This document shows, in pieces, positions 14,301-24,809 of a stretch of 64,000 nt of DNA (its first letter is position 1; the number at the start of each line of letters is the position of its first letter). The position numbers were made by a program, and so were the translations under genes. Below the pieces are notes generated by a model that searched no databases, had not been told where the DNA came from, and saw nothing but the letters and a program-made list of their open reading frames with translations. Source of the DNA: Nautilus pompilius (taxonomy: Eukaryota > Mollusca > Cephalopoda > Nautilida > Nautilidae); contig JACATO010000121.1 in NCBI GenBank assembly GCA_018389105.1, forward strand, positions 2,262,001-2,326,000, written 5' to 3'.

Positions 14301-17300
14301 AAAATCTGCCAATTCAATGCCAAATAGGTAAAGGCTCTTTGTGTTACAAAAGGTGACCTCACCAACTACTAACAATTAATTTCACTATTACTTGTCTTGA
14401 TTTTCCATCAACATAATGCAATAACAGGAGGCTAAATTATTAAGATGAGACACTAATACAATTCTAATGCTTGAATCTAGCCTTAAGAATTTTTCTTTTT
14501 TTAAATTCTTCAGATTTACACTAAATATGCCAAAATAATTATGCTCAAATGTGTGCTCACAATCTAGTGACCAATTTATAATAGTAAACATTTCTTTTTT
14601 ACTGAAAAAATAAAAGGAAATTTAGAAAAACTATTAGCATATTAGAAAAGAGAGAATAAGTTATTACTAATAATGTGTCAATTTAAGAGAATATTTTATG
14701 TAGTTCATATCAAGATTTTTTTTTTCTGAATGTAGTTTAAAATATTTAAGTTTTCTTTTTTCATATAGAAATATCAATACTGAAAATCACAGAAAGCTGG
14801 AATAAATGTTGTGTATTGATAAACTCATCTAATACAATAAATGCCATTATTTCTTAATGGAAATAACATGAGTGTGCTGAAAGAGGGCAGCAATTGTTGT
14901 TTACCTGAAGCTATAAACTAAACTAAGAAATAGAAAGTGTTTATTTTTTCAAACAAAGATCCATCACCAGATAATATTTAAAATATGTAAATTACCTGTT
15001 TGAGTTTTCTAGCAATATCTGATAAAACGTTTTCTACCTTGACTAATAATTCATGATTACTTTGGGTATAACACAAATTAAGTAAAAAATGTTTACATCT
15101 AGTTATTAAATATACATTTTACTTTTGATCCTAATCAAGTACTGTAGATAACAGGAATATATATATATATATGTACACACACACAACCTACCTTTGACAT
15201 GATGGCTTGCAAAAGGAGCAAAGTTTTTTGCATATAACAATGCCTCCATCTGTTTGCTTTGCCCCTGGCGAATGAGATTGATAAACTGCAACCGGTGGAG
15301 TTTAAACTCAAGTGAGCTGTTCTGTGCTAAAAGATGCTCTCTGTTCACCTCAGCCCACCTGCCAAACAAGAGAAAGAAACAACAATACAGAAATCTAAAT
15401 CTAGTTCATAGCTGAACTGACTAAACCATGCAAATCAATTGATTTTTCCCTGTTCTTGAAAGACAATGAATAGTCACCAACAGATCTACCTCACATGCAT
15501 GCTAGGTTAAACATTTCTTTACTGTTTGTGAATTATTACTGTAAGCTTCACTAAAAGTGGAATGTGATCAGATCTATTTCCATTAACAGCACCATCAACA
15601 ATGACTATTTTACAGTAGATATTTGTTTCATATTGCAGAAACTAAGATGATTTAAAATAATTCTGATCATTCAATATTTTAACTAGCAATTTACATTCTC
15701 AGACAAAATACATTTTTAAAAATTACAAGTGAGGAAAGCAAAATAATCCTAAAAATTATCTGCTTTTGCATGAAAAAAATCAAACAAGATTCAGTGAGTG
15801 AGAATGGCTTGAGATGTCAGCTCCTTAGTCGAAATTTTACCATCTGTCAGCCATGCTCAAATAAACACCATCACCTACTTCAGTCCCTCAAAATGCTTGT
15901 CTCTCTACATTGATAAATATTCCCAATCTCGCTTTCCTCCAACCAATGATTAGGGTTATGAGTAGGATTAGAAATTAATTTAAAGAGTTTTCTTCCAATA
16001 AGAGCCAGGAATGGCTCTGTATTTAAAAGGGAGTCTTCTATTAAGTACTTTATTATCCAAGCTCTAGTCTCAAGGGGAACCCTAATGATAAGGATACCAT
16101 ATGCAGTGGGTGTATTCTGTATAGAGTCTGGGTGGGCTTCTAAATGTTTTGTTTTGGGGGGGCCCTCACATGCTGTGGCTCAGACTATTTCTTATGAGAG
16201 GAGGGTAGCCTTAATTTTATTATCCTGCATACATGTATTGTTCATATGATTTAGTGGATGGGCAGGGTTTTTTTGAGATTATAAAAACAATGGGGATAAC
16301 CAAACCCAATGCGATTTGTTTCCTATGTGTCATTAAGCCCCTTTTGATTTAGCAGAAGGGGAGTCAGAGTTGGTTTCTAGCTTTAATATTGAGTATGGGG
16401 AAAGGTGGCATTTGCTATGCTTTTGTGTGTGTGTGTTTTTTTTTTTCCTAATTATCGCTATGATGTTGATGTATCTGATTTGGAATGGACTTTTACCATG
16501 AGTGGTGGGCACTCTGTTTGGTTATTTGTGTGTGCACGTGTGGCTGTGGGGGAGTAGATAGGCCAGGAAGTAGTTTAGTTGTGAAAAATTTTAATACTGG
16601 AAATTAATGAATAAAAGCCAGCTATTGGTTAAAGTCAGATGTAACTTCCCTTAAGGTTCTTTTCACCAATAAAGTACCAAACCAGTGATAAACAGACAGT
16701 GATATCACTGTTTGGTAATAATTTAGAAAGTGCCTTTTATTTGGGAATGCGATTGTCACATCACTTATCGCGTGACATTCTGCATTCAAGCAAAATAAAT
16801 ACACTTATTATGCCAAATCATTTGTTTTGCTTTTACCATATTAGTCTTTCTACTACAACACCAATTCCTTCCCACACATTAATTCATTCATTTAATATTC
16901 TTGTAATGATCATCTCGTATTACACCTCTAGAAGTTCAAATGCCAAAGATCGCAAGCTGAATGATCAAGTTAGATGCTGCAAACTGTGCTAAATCTAGAA
17001 CAATAGTTTAAGCAAAAAAAGAATTTAGTGTGGATGTGTTGTTTGATAGTGGATACAAAAAGCTCATGAGAAAACTGATTATGGAACTGCCCGAGACAAG
17101 AAAATGGCTACCTGGGATTGCTCAAAAACTGATAGCTGCTGAACAGATCAACCTTTTCACTGGTTTGTCCGAATGTTGCGATTATGACATGAATCACGAG
17201 AAAAAGATGAAACAAAGCACAGCAAATTTTTATCTCCACAGACCACAAATTTCTGTGCATCAGATGGATTCACAACGGATGAAGTGATGTAATATTTCTA

Positions 17301-20300
17301 TGAGACTGAAAACTGTTGTGCAAAAACTGCCTTTAAAACCAGGAGGAAAAAGTAGAAGAATTACACTGTTACATCCTGAGAATGCAATGTCTTCACAAAC
17401 ACCTCACTGCTAACATCAGAAACATGGATAAAGCAGCTGTCTATTTTGATATACAAGGCAATGCTTCTCTGTACCACCCCAAGTAAAAAGAAAAAAACTA
17501 AATCTTGACATGAAAAAAAAAAACACAGTAATGATTGGTGCAATAGTTGATGGGAAAAACTATCCCTATCCTTCCCATGTTGTTTTGAAAGAAAAAAATC
17601 TATGCTTCATTGATTTCTGCAAAGTATTAATTAGAATGAGCCTAAATGAAGGCATTGTTCCTTACTGGCTGCAGAATGTGTTGGGTTGCCATATCCAATG
17701 AAAACTTGTTTGAGACTTGTTTAGGGCACACAGGACTGAAGCAGTGAAAGAGACAGCAAATATGCATATGGTAGCTGCACTCAGACCATGCAATCAGTCT
17801 GGTTGGTTGCACTAGACCAATAAAACTGGCTGATCTATCTCTGAATTAGTCATTGAAGCAAAACATTTTTTTAAGAAATGGAGAGCCCATGTACAAGAGC
17901 ATATGCATAAGAAAGCTAGAGTTACACCTCTACCTTCATTTGGTCAAGGATGCATGGAATTCCTTGTCTCCTGATCTAATCAGGTAAAGTTTCAAGAAGT
18001 GGATATCCAATGCTCTAAATGGCACAAAAGATGTTTTGAAACATGGATTTAAATTCAGATAGAGGATCAGAATTTCCAGAATTCACAATCACAGAATTGT
18101 AGAATGTCAGTTTCAGTGTGAGAAGCAGCTAGATACAATGTTGAAGATGAAGAACTAAATCAAGTGTCATAACAAGAAGTGACTCAGTGAAGTTAAATCC
18201 TGTGATAAAATTGTAAAAGCAAATGCACTTGATTTCTGTACAGTCATGTTTTATTTTCATTTTATTTTTCTCCCGCTTTTCCAGACAGTGAACTTTCCTG
18301 GAAATGTTCTACCTTTTCAAATCAAGTGTTGTGATTTTCATTTTTTCTTGTTTGTCGATGACAAATCAAAGTAATTTTGCTCATAGATGCTGTTTTGTTT
18401 TTATTTTTCATTTTTTAATTACACACAGATCTATATTGCCTTTCATGTATGTTCCAGCTTATCTAGCTTGAATATTGTCATAAGGGGATATTCTCATACA
18501 AGTACATTCTTACATAAGGCATTAAGTTTTGCTACTTGTAGGAAGGTGTGTGTTTCATTTTCAGCAGATTTAAACATTTGTCCCCAATAATTGCCCACTT
18601 CCAAATTTCAAATTCTGGTGTAATCAAATAAATGTCTGGGCAGTAATTAGAATTATTTAGGATATATATTATTATCAGATAATGAATGCAAATGCTAAAA
18701 TCATAAGTTATTTAAAGGAAAATTTTAATAATTTTGTTACTAATTTTCGAAACTTCATTGTTTGTAATGGTGATAAGAAAGTTAAATTACCTCAAGGCGG
18801 GTTCAAGATTTCTTTCCTTCAAAGCCTCTAAGATCCTATGCAATTCCAGAAAAGGTTCTTTTCTGCTTCTTTCCAAATTCAACCCAGCTTCCTTAATTTT
18901 TTTAATGAAAATAAAGAAATTTTAAAAATCAATAAAGTATCAATTTAAAAAAGCCATTAATAATATTTGCAGTTTAAGCCAAAGTTCAAGTCTAGAATTG
19001 TATCCAGAGACTCACAAAGTCAATCACTCATGCATGCGCGGAGTCTCCAATGCACAAATTATGTTAAAAATTATTTTATGTATTACAGTGTCCCAAAAAA
19101 TGTATACACTTTCATATGCTACCATACAAAAGCATTTTGTCTTGCAATGCTAAGATATTCATTCAGAAGCTCAAAGATGATGTACCATGCAATGACTCAG
19201 CACACCCCTGCTGACGTTGTGTGGTTTCAGTGTAGCAAAAATGTACAGACATTTTTTTAATACACACTTTACTGGGAGGTGGATGTTACAACACAAACCA
19301 GTTGAATGCCCACCACTCTCTCCAAATCTCACACCACCAGATCTTTTTCTGTGGGGTGAGTTGAAGGACAAGGTGTATGCCACAAATAGCTACCATCCAG
19401 AAATTTCAATAGAGAATTGTTGATGCTTCAACAGCTATTCTTGTGAAAAGATGTGCCACTCATACCACTATTAATAGAAGCTGCAATAACTATGTGGATA
19501 TTGATAATGGGCATTCTGAACACCTATTGTAACATATCATGTTTAAGGTGTCTGATTCTGGTGTATAAAGCGGAAATTCTATCCAGTAATATTTATTTGT
19601 TTACCAGACTATACAAAAAAAAGTGTATACACATTTTGGGGGGACACTGTGTGCGCGTGCGTGCGTGTGTGCGTGTGTGATTTTAGAAAAAAATAAAACA
19701 GTCTCCAGCATAAAATGTTACAAACATAAATGGATTAATATATTGTTTTTTCTGATATCTGATTATGTACAAAACATTTCAAATTACTAACATGTAAAAC
19801 ACTACCTCATTGAGTGCTTCTGCAATATCCAACATCCCTTGTCGCAAAAAGTGTTCACATACGACTTCATTGAGTATTTTCTGTTTGTCATCACCTTCAA
19901 ATGCTCCTTCTGTTGTAACTGTGCTGAAGTCTGTAACAAAATTCTTAGTAAAAAAGAAAAAAAATTAGCATTTACATAAACTAGGGATATTCATATAAAA
20001 CCCGGCTGGAATAGCACTGCCATGATGATATCCAGCCAGGTTTCATTTGAATCTCCCTAGTACTACTGCAACACAAACACACAAAGAAACCAAGTTTATC
20101 AATTTTATAAGCCAGGATTATTACATGAAATTAGTGGTAAACTAGTTCACACACTAACCAACCTATTGCCAAAGAATGTTTTTTGAAACATAATATTCTT
20201 CTAGATTTAAATAACAAACTGGTGGCTCCTAATAAACTTTACAGTTAAATTGAAAAAGTTTTCATTTAACATTTATATTTTGAAAAATGTAAGAAAATAA

Positions 20301-22015
20301 TAATAAGCAAAATATAAACAAAACAGAAATAGAAAAATAAAGCTTTGTAAGCTGGCTGAATGATGCTACGGGATGCTATTTGTGAAAGAATGCTTCATGT
20401 TAAGAATACTTATTTCTATTTTTGACTAAAGAATACCACTTCATTCTATTTAAGAATGACAAAATCATATTCAACATACTCTGTCAATTGCCTTTCCCAC
20501 ACGTGAAACTGTGCTGTGCAGGTCTTTGTGATCAGTACTCATTCTTGATACTGCATCCCGTATTTTTCTCAGACACTGTGTCAGAATCAGCGTCTGTGTG
20601 GTGGTTACTTCCCGATCTTCCGGCACTGCAAAGAACAGTCCTGTTAGGACTTGGTTTGAATAATTACTAGTTTTAAATGGATAGTTTTGAAATAAGAAAG
20701 CATTCATAGTTAACAAACAAACAAACATACATACTCTTTTTTTTTTACTAATAAATGCAGAAAAAAGACAGGTGAGAAAACAGCCATATTACAAGCTTTC
20801 AAATTATCAACAACAAAAAAAAAATACATAACATTTGATTTCTGCAAAAAATTATTCTGTGTTTATAACAAATACTTTTTAGATGTTTCATTTTTCTCCC
20901 TTTGTAAACAGATGAATCGGGTTACTCAAAGTATAAATCATTAGTAACTGTTTCAAAACAAGGATGGAAGTAAAAAATAAAGTCCGTAATATACTTTAAC
21001 TCTTTGATGTATGACAGGTAAAAATCTTAACAATTCAGTCTGCAGTATGAAGTCCTTAGAATAGGATAAAATTTTAATTGTTTAAAACTTAGCTTCATCT
21101 CTGAATTATACTTACCTTAATACTATTAGATCCTTAAAATATAAATATAGTATTACATATAAAACTTAGTTAATAAAATAAACTAGAATTTATAACCAGC
21201 AGATTTAGAGTTATGATGTGCTAAGTAATATTTTCAGATCAAAACTTTGTAATGCACGGGGGCACCACAACCATAATAGAAGCAGGGCAGGATCTATGTA
21301 AAAGGAATAATCCAACACTAATTTACTCAGCTTCAAATTGTCAGTTTGCTGGATATAATGGTTATAAACGGGAAAACAATCAGGATCAGGGATGGGAATC
21401 TCATAGCGAGCGAGCAGACACTCACAGGTTTTAAAGTATCTGGCCTGCCTTTGTTAGTAAGTGAATCCCAAATAGGATGCTGTTGTTTCGCTGTTTTTTT
21501 TGGCGTGAGAAGCATTTTAAAAAAAAAATTAATGACTCAGTGAAAAATATTCCCTTATAACTAACTAACATCCGTACCATCGAAACAGTTACAGGCACCG
21601 TAAGCCATTAGCAGGGGGGGGGAGAGGAGGAGGAGATGAGAGGAGGGGGGGAGGGTTAATGTTGGAAAACAAAACAGCAAGGATTCATTTATTCATAACG
21701 GAGTTCACTGTCAGGGGGGAAGGGTTCATGAGAGAACATGGCGGCTTGTTGATCGAAAAGGGGCTAAGCAGCTGTGGAGATGGATACTTAAGGGGGGATG
21801 TATACAGTAGACGGACGACATGATGGAGATGATGATGTCAGGGAACAGACGGGAGGGATCCACTTCCTTATGGCCTTACCTTCGGACAGCTCGCGTTTTA
21901 TATTTTGAACTACGGTCACCAGTTCATCCAGGGTTCTGTCGGTATGGTCGCGGAGGGCGGAGAATTTGTGCAGGACCTTCTCCAGCTCTCGCTCGACAGT
22001 GCTGCACGACTCCAT
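8316..22015 (-). CDS. RMND5A: RMND5A/Gid2, RING subunit of the CTLH E3 ubiquitin ligase
   Basis: Nine exons join to a 391-residue protein, the same length as human RMND5A: 21880-22015, 20480-20625, 19806-19943, 18791-18891, 15192-15358, 13151-13316, 12717-12819, 12376-12530, 8316-8379. Every junction is GT-AG and every codon phase closes. The protein pairs with MAEA/Gid9 to form the catalytic heart of the CTLH (GID) complex. Exon 1 starts [18 protein letters not shown], like the vertebrate N-terminus. Exon 3 holds the LisH stretch (about residues 114-140, ending [16 protein letters not shown]); exons 4-6 hold the CTLH/CRA helices ([39 protein letters not shown]). The unusual RING spans residues 336-377, with C336, C354-G-H356 and C374-P-Y-C377, and the end reads PADAKRIYF. 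The gene looks intact. Its introns are crowded with transposon relics, listed separately. RMND5B is the alternative name; invertebrates usually have one gene ancestral to both. Confidence 0.96.
8380..11155. other. RMND5A last intron, proximal part
   Basis: AT-rich intron sequence of about 2.8 kb. I see only short A and T runs and no recognisable coding or repeat element. Confidence 0.5.
11161..11950 (-). mobile_element. fossil of a multicopy element of unknown class
   Basis: Minus-strand frames here contain [35 protein letters not shown] and [11 protein letters not shown]. Preceding them is a stretch including [19 protein letters not shown] recall this combination from a protein family present in many copies in aphid, spider and other invertebrate genomes and generally taken to be mobile-element derived; I cannot assign its class. 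The copy is broken, with the conserved stretches in more than one reading frame. It sits in the last intron of RMND5A, on the same strand as the host gene. Confidence 0.55.
12328..12357. repeat. (AT)n microsatellite
   Basis: About 30 bases of alternating AT, about 20 bases from the RMND5A exon 8 donor on the intron side. Being next to a splice site it could vary in length without touching the donor itself. Confidence 0.9.
13510..14330 (+). mobile_element. Tc1-like DNA transposon relic
   Basis: Plus-strand translation gives scattered Tc1 transposase landmarks: [17 protein letters not shown] near the start, then GGGSVTIWAAI, a decayed ALHAT segment in the position of APCHT, and [12 protein letters not shown] in the position of SPDLNPIEHLW. 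These come from different frames with several stops, so the element is dead. It lies in the RMND5A intron between exons 6 and 5, antisense to the host. I could not find clear terminal inverted repeats, so the ends are approximate. Confidence 0.7.
14331..15191. other. RMND5A intron between exons 6 and 5, remainder
   Basis: AT-rich, with a short (AT)n/(AC)n tract at about 15158-15185 next to the exon 5 donor. Nothing else is recognisable. Confidence 0.5.
15359..16940. other. RMND5A intron 4, distal part
   Basis: About 1.6 kb of intron. It contains T-rich runs (near 16437) and a GT-rich stretch, but no coding similarity that I recognise. The part just before 16950 may contain the decayed 5' end of the neighbouring pogo-like element. 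Confidence 0.4.
16950..18180 (+). mobile_element. pogo/Tigger-like DNA transposon relic
   Basis: Plus-strand frames give successive landmarks of a pogo (CENP-B/jerky type) transposase: QKLPLKPGG, then [17 protein letters not shown], which matches the family's GNMDETPVWFDMPGN with the catalytic Asp of NMDE retained as NMDK, then [18 protein letters not shown] (family: KNRFTVVLTCAADGTKLPP), [26 protein letters not shown] and [15 protein letters not shown]. Order and spacing are right, but frames change repeatedly and stops are present. It lies in RMND5A intron 4, antisense to the host. The N-terminal DNA-binding half is not clear, and no terminal repeats were found. Confidence 0.72.
18181..18790. 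other. RMND5A intron 4, proximal part
   Basis: T-rich intron sequence of about 600 bases without a recognisable element. Confidence 0.5.
19086..19649 (+). mobile_element. 564-bp inverted-repeat element with transposase tail (Tc1/mariner group)
   Basis: The left end reads CAGTGTCCCAAAAAATGTAT and continues ACACTTT; the right end is its inverse with a few extra bases (CAGTGTCCCCCCAAAATGTG on the minus strand, then TATACACTTT). Inside, plus-strand frames read [20 protein letters not shown] and [14 protein letters not shown], the C-terminal end of a DDE transposase like those of the Tc3/mariner group (family: SPDLTPPDFFLWG). Most of the transposase is absent, so this is an internally deleted, non-autonomous copy. 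A TA precedes the left end; the right flank is a TG/CG microsatellite and no TA is left. It lies in RMND5A intron 3. Confidence 0.75.
19980..20061. repeat. 82-bp hairpin (inverted repeat) element
   Basis: The left arm starts CTAGGGATATTCATATAAAA and the right arm, read on the minus strand, starts ACTAGGGAGATTCAAATGAA; both end in GGCTGGA. Arms are about 31 bases with a few mismatches around a 20-base loop. A related single arm, TAGGGATATTCAAATGAAAT, occurs at about 3427. This looks like a miniature inverted-repeat element or a degenerate palindrome. It lies in RMND5A intron 2. Confidence 0.75.
20626..21879. other. RMND5A intron 1
   Basis: About 1.25 kb. It includes a G/A-rich tract at 21610-21660 near exon 1 and otherwise AT-rich sequence. 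No coding or mobile element was recognised. Confidence 0.5.
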
Positions 22016-22140
22016 TCACGGGAAGAGACTGCCTTCGCCAACAAACACAACGAAATCTCTCCCGCGCGAGACCTTGACTATCCACTGCTGACACCTATCG
22101 GAAATATGGCAAATGTAAGAGCGAACAATTGACCGCGTTT
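22016..22140 (-). promoter_or_regulatory. likely RMND5A 5' UTR and core promoter region
   Basis: Sequence immediately upstream of the RMND5A start codon is richer in CpG than the neighbourhood. I see no TATA box at a suitable distance. The call rests on position only. Confidence 0.4.
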
Positions 22141-22461
22141 ATTTATATTGAAATTGATATAAATAGTGGAAGTTTCTGAAATAGTGAATGAAGATAATTT
22201 ATATATATATATATTTATTTGTTTGTTTATTTATTTTTATTCGGTAGTCATCCATAGTTTTTATTAGTTCCTCAGAACGTTTTTAGAGTTGATAATGTCT
22301 AATATTCTTTCAAATGTATTAACCGTTACACGCACTTGTTAAGATAAATGTTTTATATTACATTTAAAAAACAGAAATCTCCGAAAACTGTGGCAACTAA
22401 GCACATATCTAGTAAACGAAGTTTCCATATAAAGCAATAAATATCCTTATATGAAGAGCAT

Positions 22462-22462
<1 letters not shown>

Positions 22463-22539
<77 letters not shown>
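22463..22539. repeat. (AAT)n microsatellite
   Basis: Uninterrupted AAT triplets for about 77 bases. Confidence 0.95.
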
Positions 22540-23570
22540 GAGCCAACAGCTAAAAAAGAGACAAACACCGACACAAATCAGAGACAAGTAGGAAGTAAAA
22601 GCTATACTTGGTCAGTATCTAACAAGAATTAGCAGCTGTGGACCAAGAAAAATCTTATCACTTTCTAAAAAGCTCAGGATTCAAGGCAGAAACAGAATAA
22701 TTGATAAGTAAAGTTATGAAAAATGATCCAGATTCAGAATGCAGAATATAATAAATACGAAGGGACAACAAACCACCTAATTTTAGGATGTTTTCGCTGC
22801 TGGAATCAACTCTGCAGCGGTTATCTTTAGATTTAATAGGATGCAGGAATTGGAGCGAAGGAGATTCCGTAAAAAGCTGCTTTTGCGATCCGGTGCCATC
22901 CTCTATGACTCTGACCGTAGTTTGCCAGGTTTAGACAGGAAGGGTGAGTGGTGCAGAGAGCCCACCCCCATCTCGTGGAAACTATGAACGAACGGGTGAG
23001 ATTAGTGCCGATATTTACTAGTACTAGTCGATTGTGCACTAAATGAAACCGTAACTAGTAACTTGTGGGAAAAAAAGTTTAAAACTTTTGAGAATGTTGA
23101 TCTCGGATAAGTTAATGTAGCTGGCAAAAGGCTGTGCTGTGCATTATATATATATAATGTATGTATGTAAATAATACTACATAATAAATAATGTAAATTT
23201 TGAGTTAGTCGGGTATTTTGGCCGGGTGGGGAACCAACCCTTTTCTAGTCTTTTTTGTAGAAATTAACGAGGCTTCGGAGGAATGATGCTGGCTCGTATC
23301 GAGCGGATGGTGAAGCGGTGTCTGCTGTTTTTCATTTGAAGCTCGGTTTGTCAGTAATTTTTTTCTTTGTTTTTGAATTGTAGAACCTTTTAAAGCTGAT
23401 GCGTTTTTTTTTATTTCGTAAAGTTTATAGATGCTAAAAATTATGTAAATTTGTGGGGAAAGGAAGGGGGGTAAGGGTTGTCACTGCAGTGTTTTTTATC
23501 TCGCAGGTTAAGGCGGGGCTCCCTCGATCGATAGGAAGAGGACCGACCCGGAGATCGTGTGGTCCAGCGG

Positions 23571-23764
23571 ATGTGCGATGCTGAAGTTGCATTGTGTGTG
23601 TGTGTGTTGGCCATCCCGTTATCGAGGCGAGCAACGAGTACATGCGAATATTTAGTTGGAAAGTTGGGGCTTACTGAAGGGGGGAAAGAGCCGGTGGATG
23701 AACTGATTGTTTCTTTATGGCTTCTATCTACAGTTTTTCTGGGGTTGTTGGTGATGATGCCTGG
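23571..23764 (+). CDS. possible first coding exon with a membrane segment
   Basis: An ATG at 23571 opens a 64-codon frame that runs to a strong splice donor (GTAAGT) at 23765. The region upstream is CpG-containing and GC-rich compared with its surroundings. The product has a short hydrophobic N-terminal stretch (ALCVCVLAIPL) and a clear membrane segment near the end (IVSLWLLSTVFLGLLVMM). I do not recognise the family and find no second exon to join in the following sequence. It could equally be a chance frame in a promoter region. Confidence 0.25.
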
Positions 23765-23799
23765 GGTAAGTTACTGACTGTAGTGGTCCACCGTTCCGC

Positions 23800-24240
23800 T
23801 TGGCTGCTCGCTTTGCCAACTGTTGAAGTGAAGTGAACTCGCTGTCTCCCCTGATGACCGACCCCACGTGCGGAAGATCGGCCTCCAGCCACCCTCACTA
23901 ATGGACGATTTTAAAATAAGTACCTTCTCGTGAACGCTACGTCGACAAAGCTTGTACTTTCAGGTGAGGAAAGGAGCTACAAGTAAATAAGATAAATATA
24001 TGCTTTTGTTTAACTAAATTCTTTCGACTCCAAATTTCTGGGTGAGAAAACACCTTTCTGCTGGTCAGAGCATTGGGACAATCCTACCTCCAGAGAGAGA
24101 GAGAGGGAGTAGGGTTGGGTGGCCGGCTCGCAGTCTCAATGTAAACTAATTTTGGCTAAAATCCTTTAAGACCATAAGTTTTCATTTTTAAAAAATTATC
24201 AATTTTTGTTACTAATCGAAATTTAAATAAAATTTCTTTG
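23800..24240. other. no gene recognised
   Basis: Short GA run at about 24090-24108; otherwise nothing that I can name. Confidence 0.4.
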
Positions 24241-24244
24241 AACT

Positions 24245-24805
24245 TAAAAAAAGATGAATGCATACATAGACACGATAGAATAGCAAGGTACATCCAATGT
24301 AGAATCTGTTAAAACTACCATCCATCGGTCACAGAGAGAGCATACATCAGGAACAGTACTATAAAACGATAAACCCGCATCCCTATGGGAGATATAAGTA
24401 CATACAGATCAACAAATCAAGGCGAACAGACCAGACATTATCATCAAGGACGATAAAACAGAAGGCATGCCTGCCAATAGATGTGGAAATATCACCAGAA
24501 AGAGATTTATCCATTAAGCAAACAGAAAATCTGACAAAATAGAATAGAAATTACCAAAATGTGGGAGATGAAACACAGACAGTACTAGTTGAAATCGGTG
24601 GAGAACCTGAACTAGTTAACAAAATAATGATGAAGAATATCAGCAAAATCGGCATTGAAGAACTCCAGAAAAATGTCCGACATCCCATATACTTACTTAT
24701 GAAGACACTTTCCATCAGTTAAACTCCGGCATCCACTTCAGGACCGTGGTGAAGCACGAAGACGAGTACATATAACAAAATAATAAGAATAAGAATAATA
24801 TATAT
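24245..24805 (+). mobile_element. LINE (non-LTR) 3'-end fragment
   Basis: Plus-strand translation reads IDVEISPERDLSIKQTENLTK and later EELQKNVRHPIYLLMKTLSI. This is the C-terminal end of a LINE ORF2, where families read IDVSIPSDRNVSAKEFEKLSKY and ELQKIALLGTAHILRKVLSI. Upstream, RRTDQTLSSRTIKQKACLP corresponds to the ANRPDIVVKDK segment in a shifted frame. One stop and at least one frameshift are present. An AATAAG-rich tail follows at about 24775-24800. The copy is 5'-truncated, as LINE copies usually are. Confidence 0.72.
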
Positions 24806-24809
24806 GGAC

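Noticed and set aside
22590-22720. Possible LINE fragment after the AAT microsatellite
   Set aside because: Resemblance to LINE C-terminal segments was too weak in all frames to call.
22780-22930. Plus-strand frame from an ATG near 22790 with a possible donor, in the RMND5A upstream region
   Set aside because: Only about 46 codons, weak splice signals, no family recognised, and an equally long minus-strand frame overlaps it.
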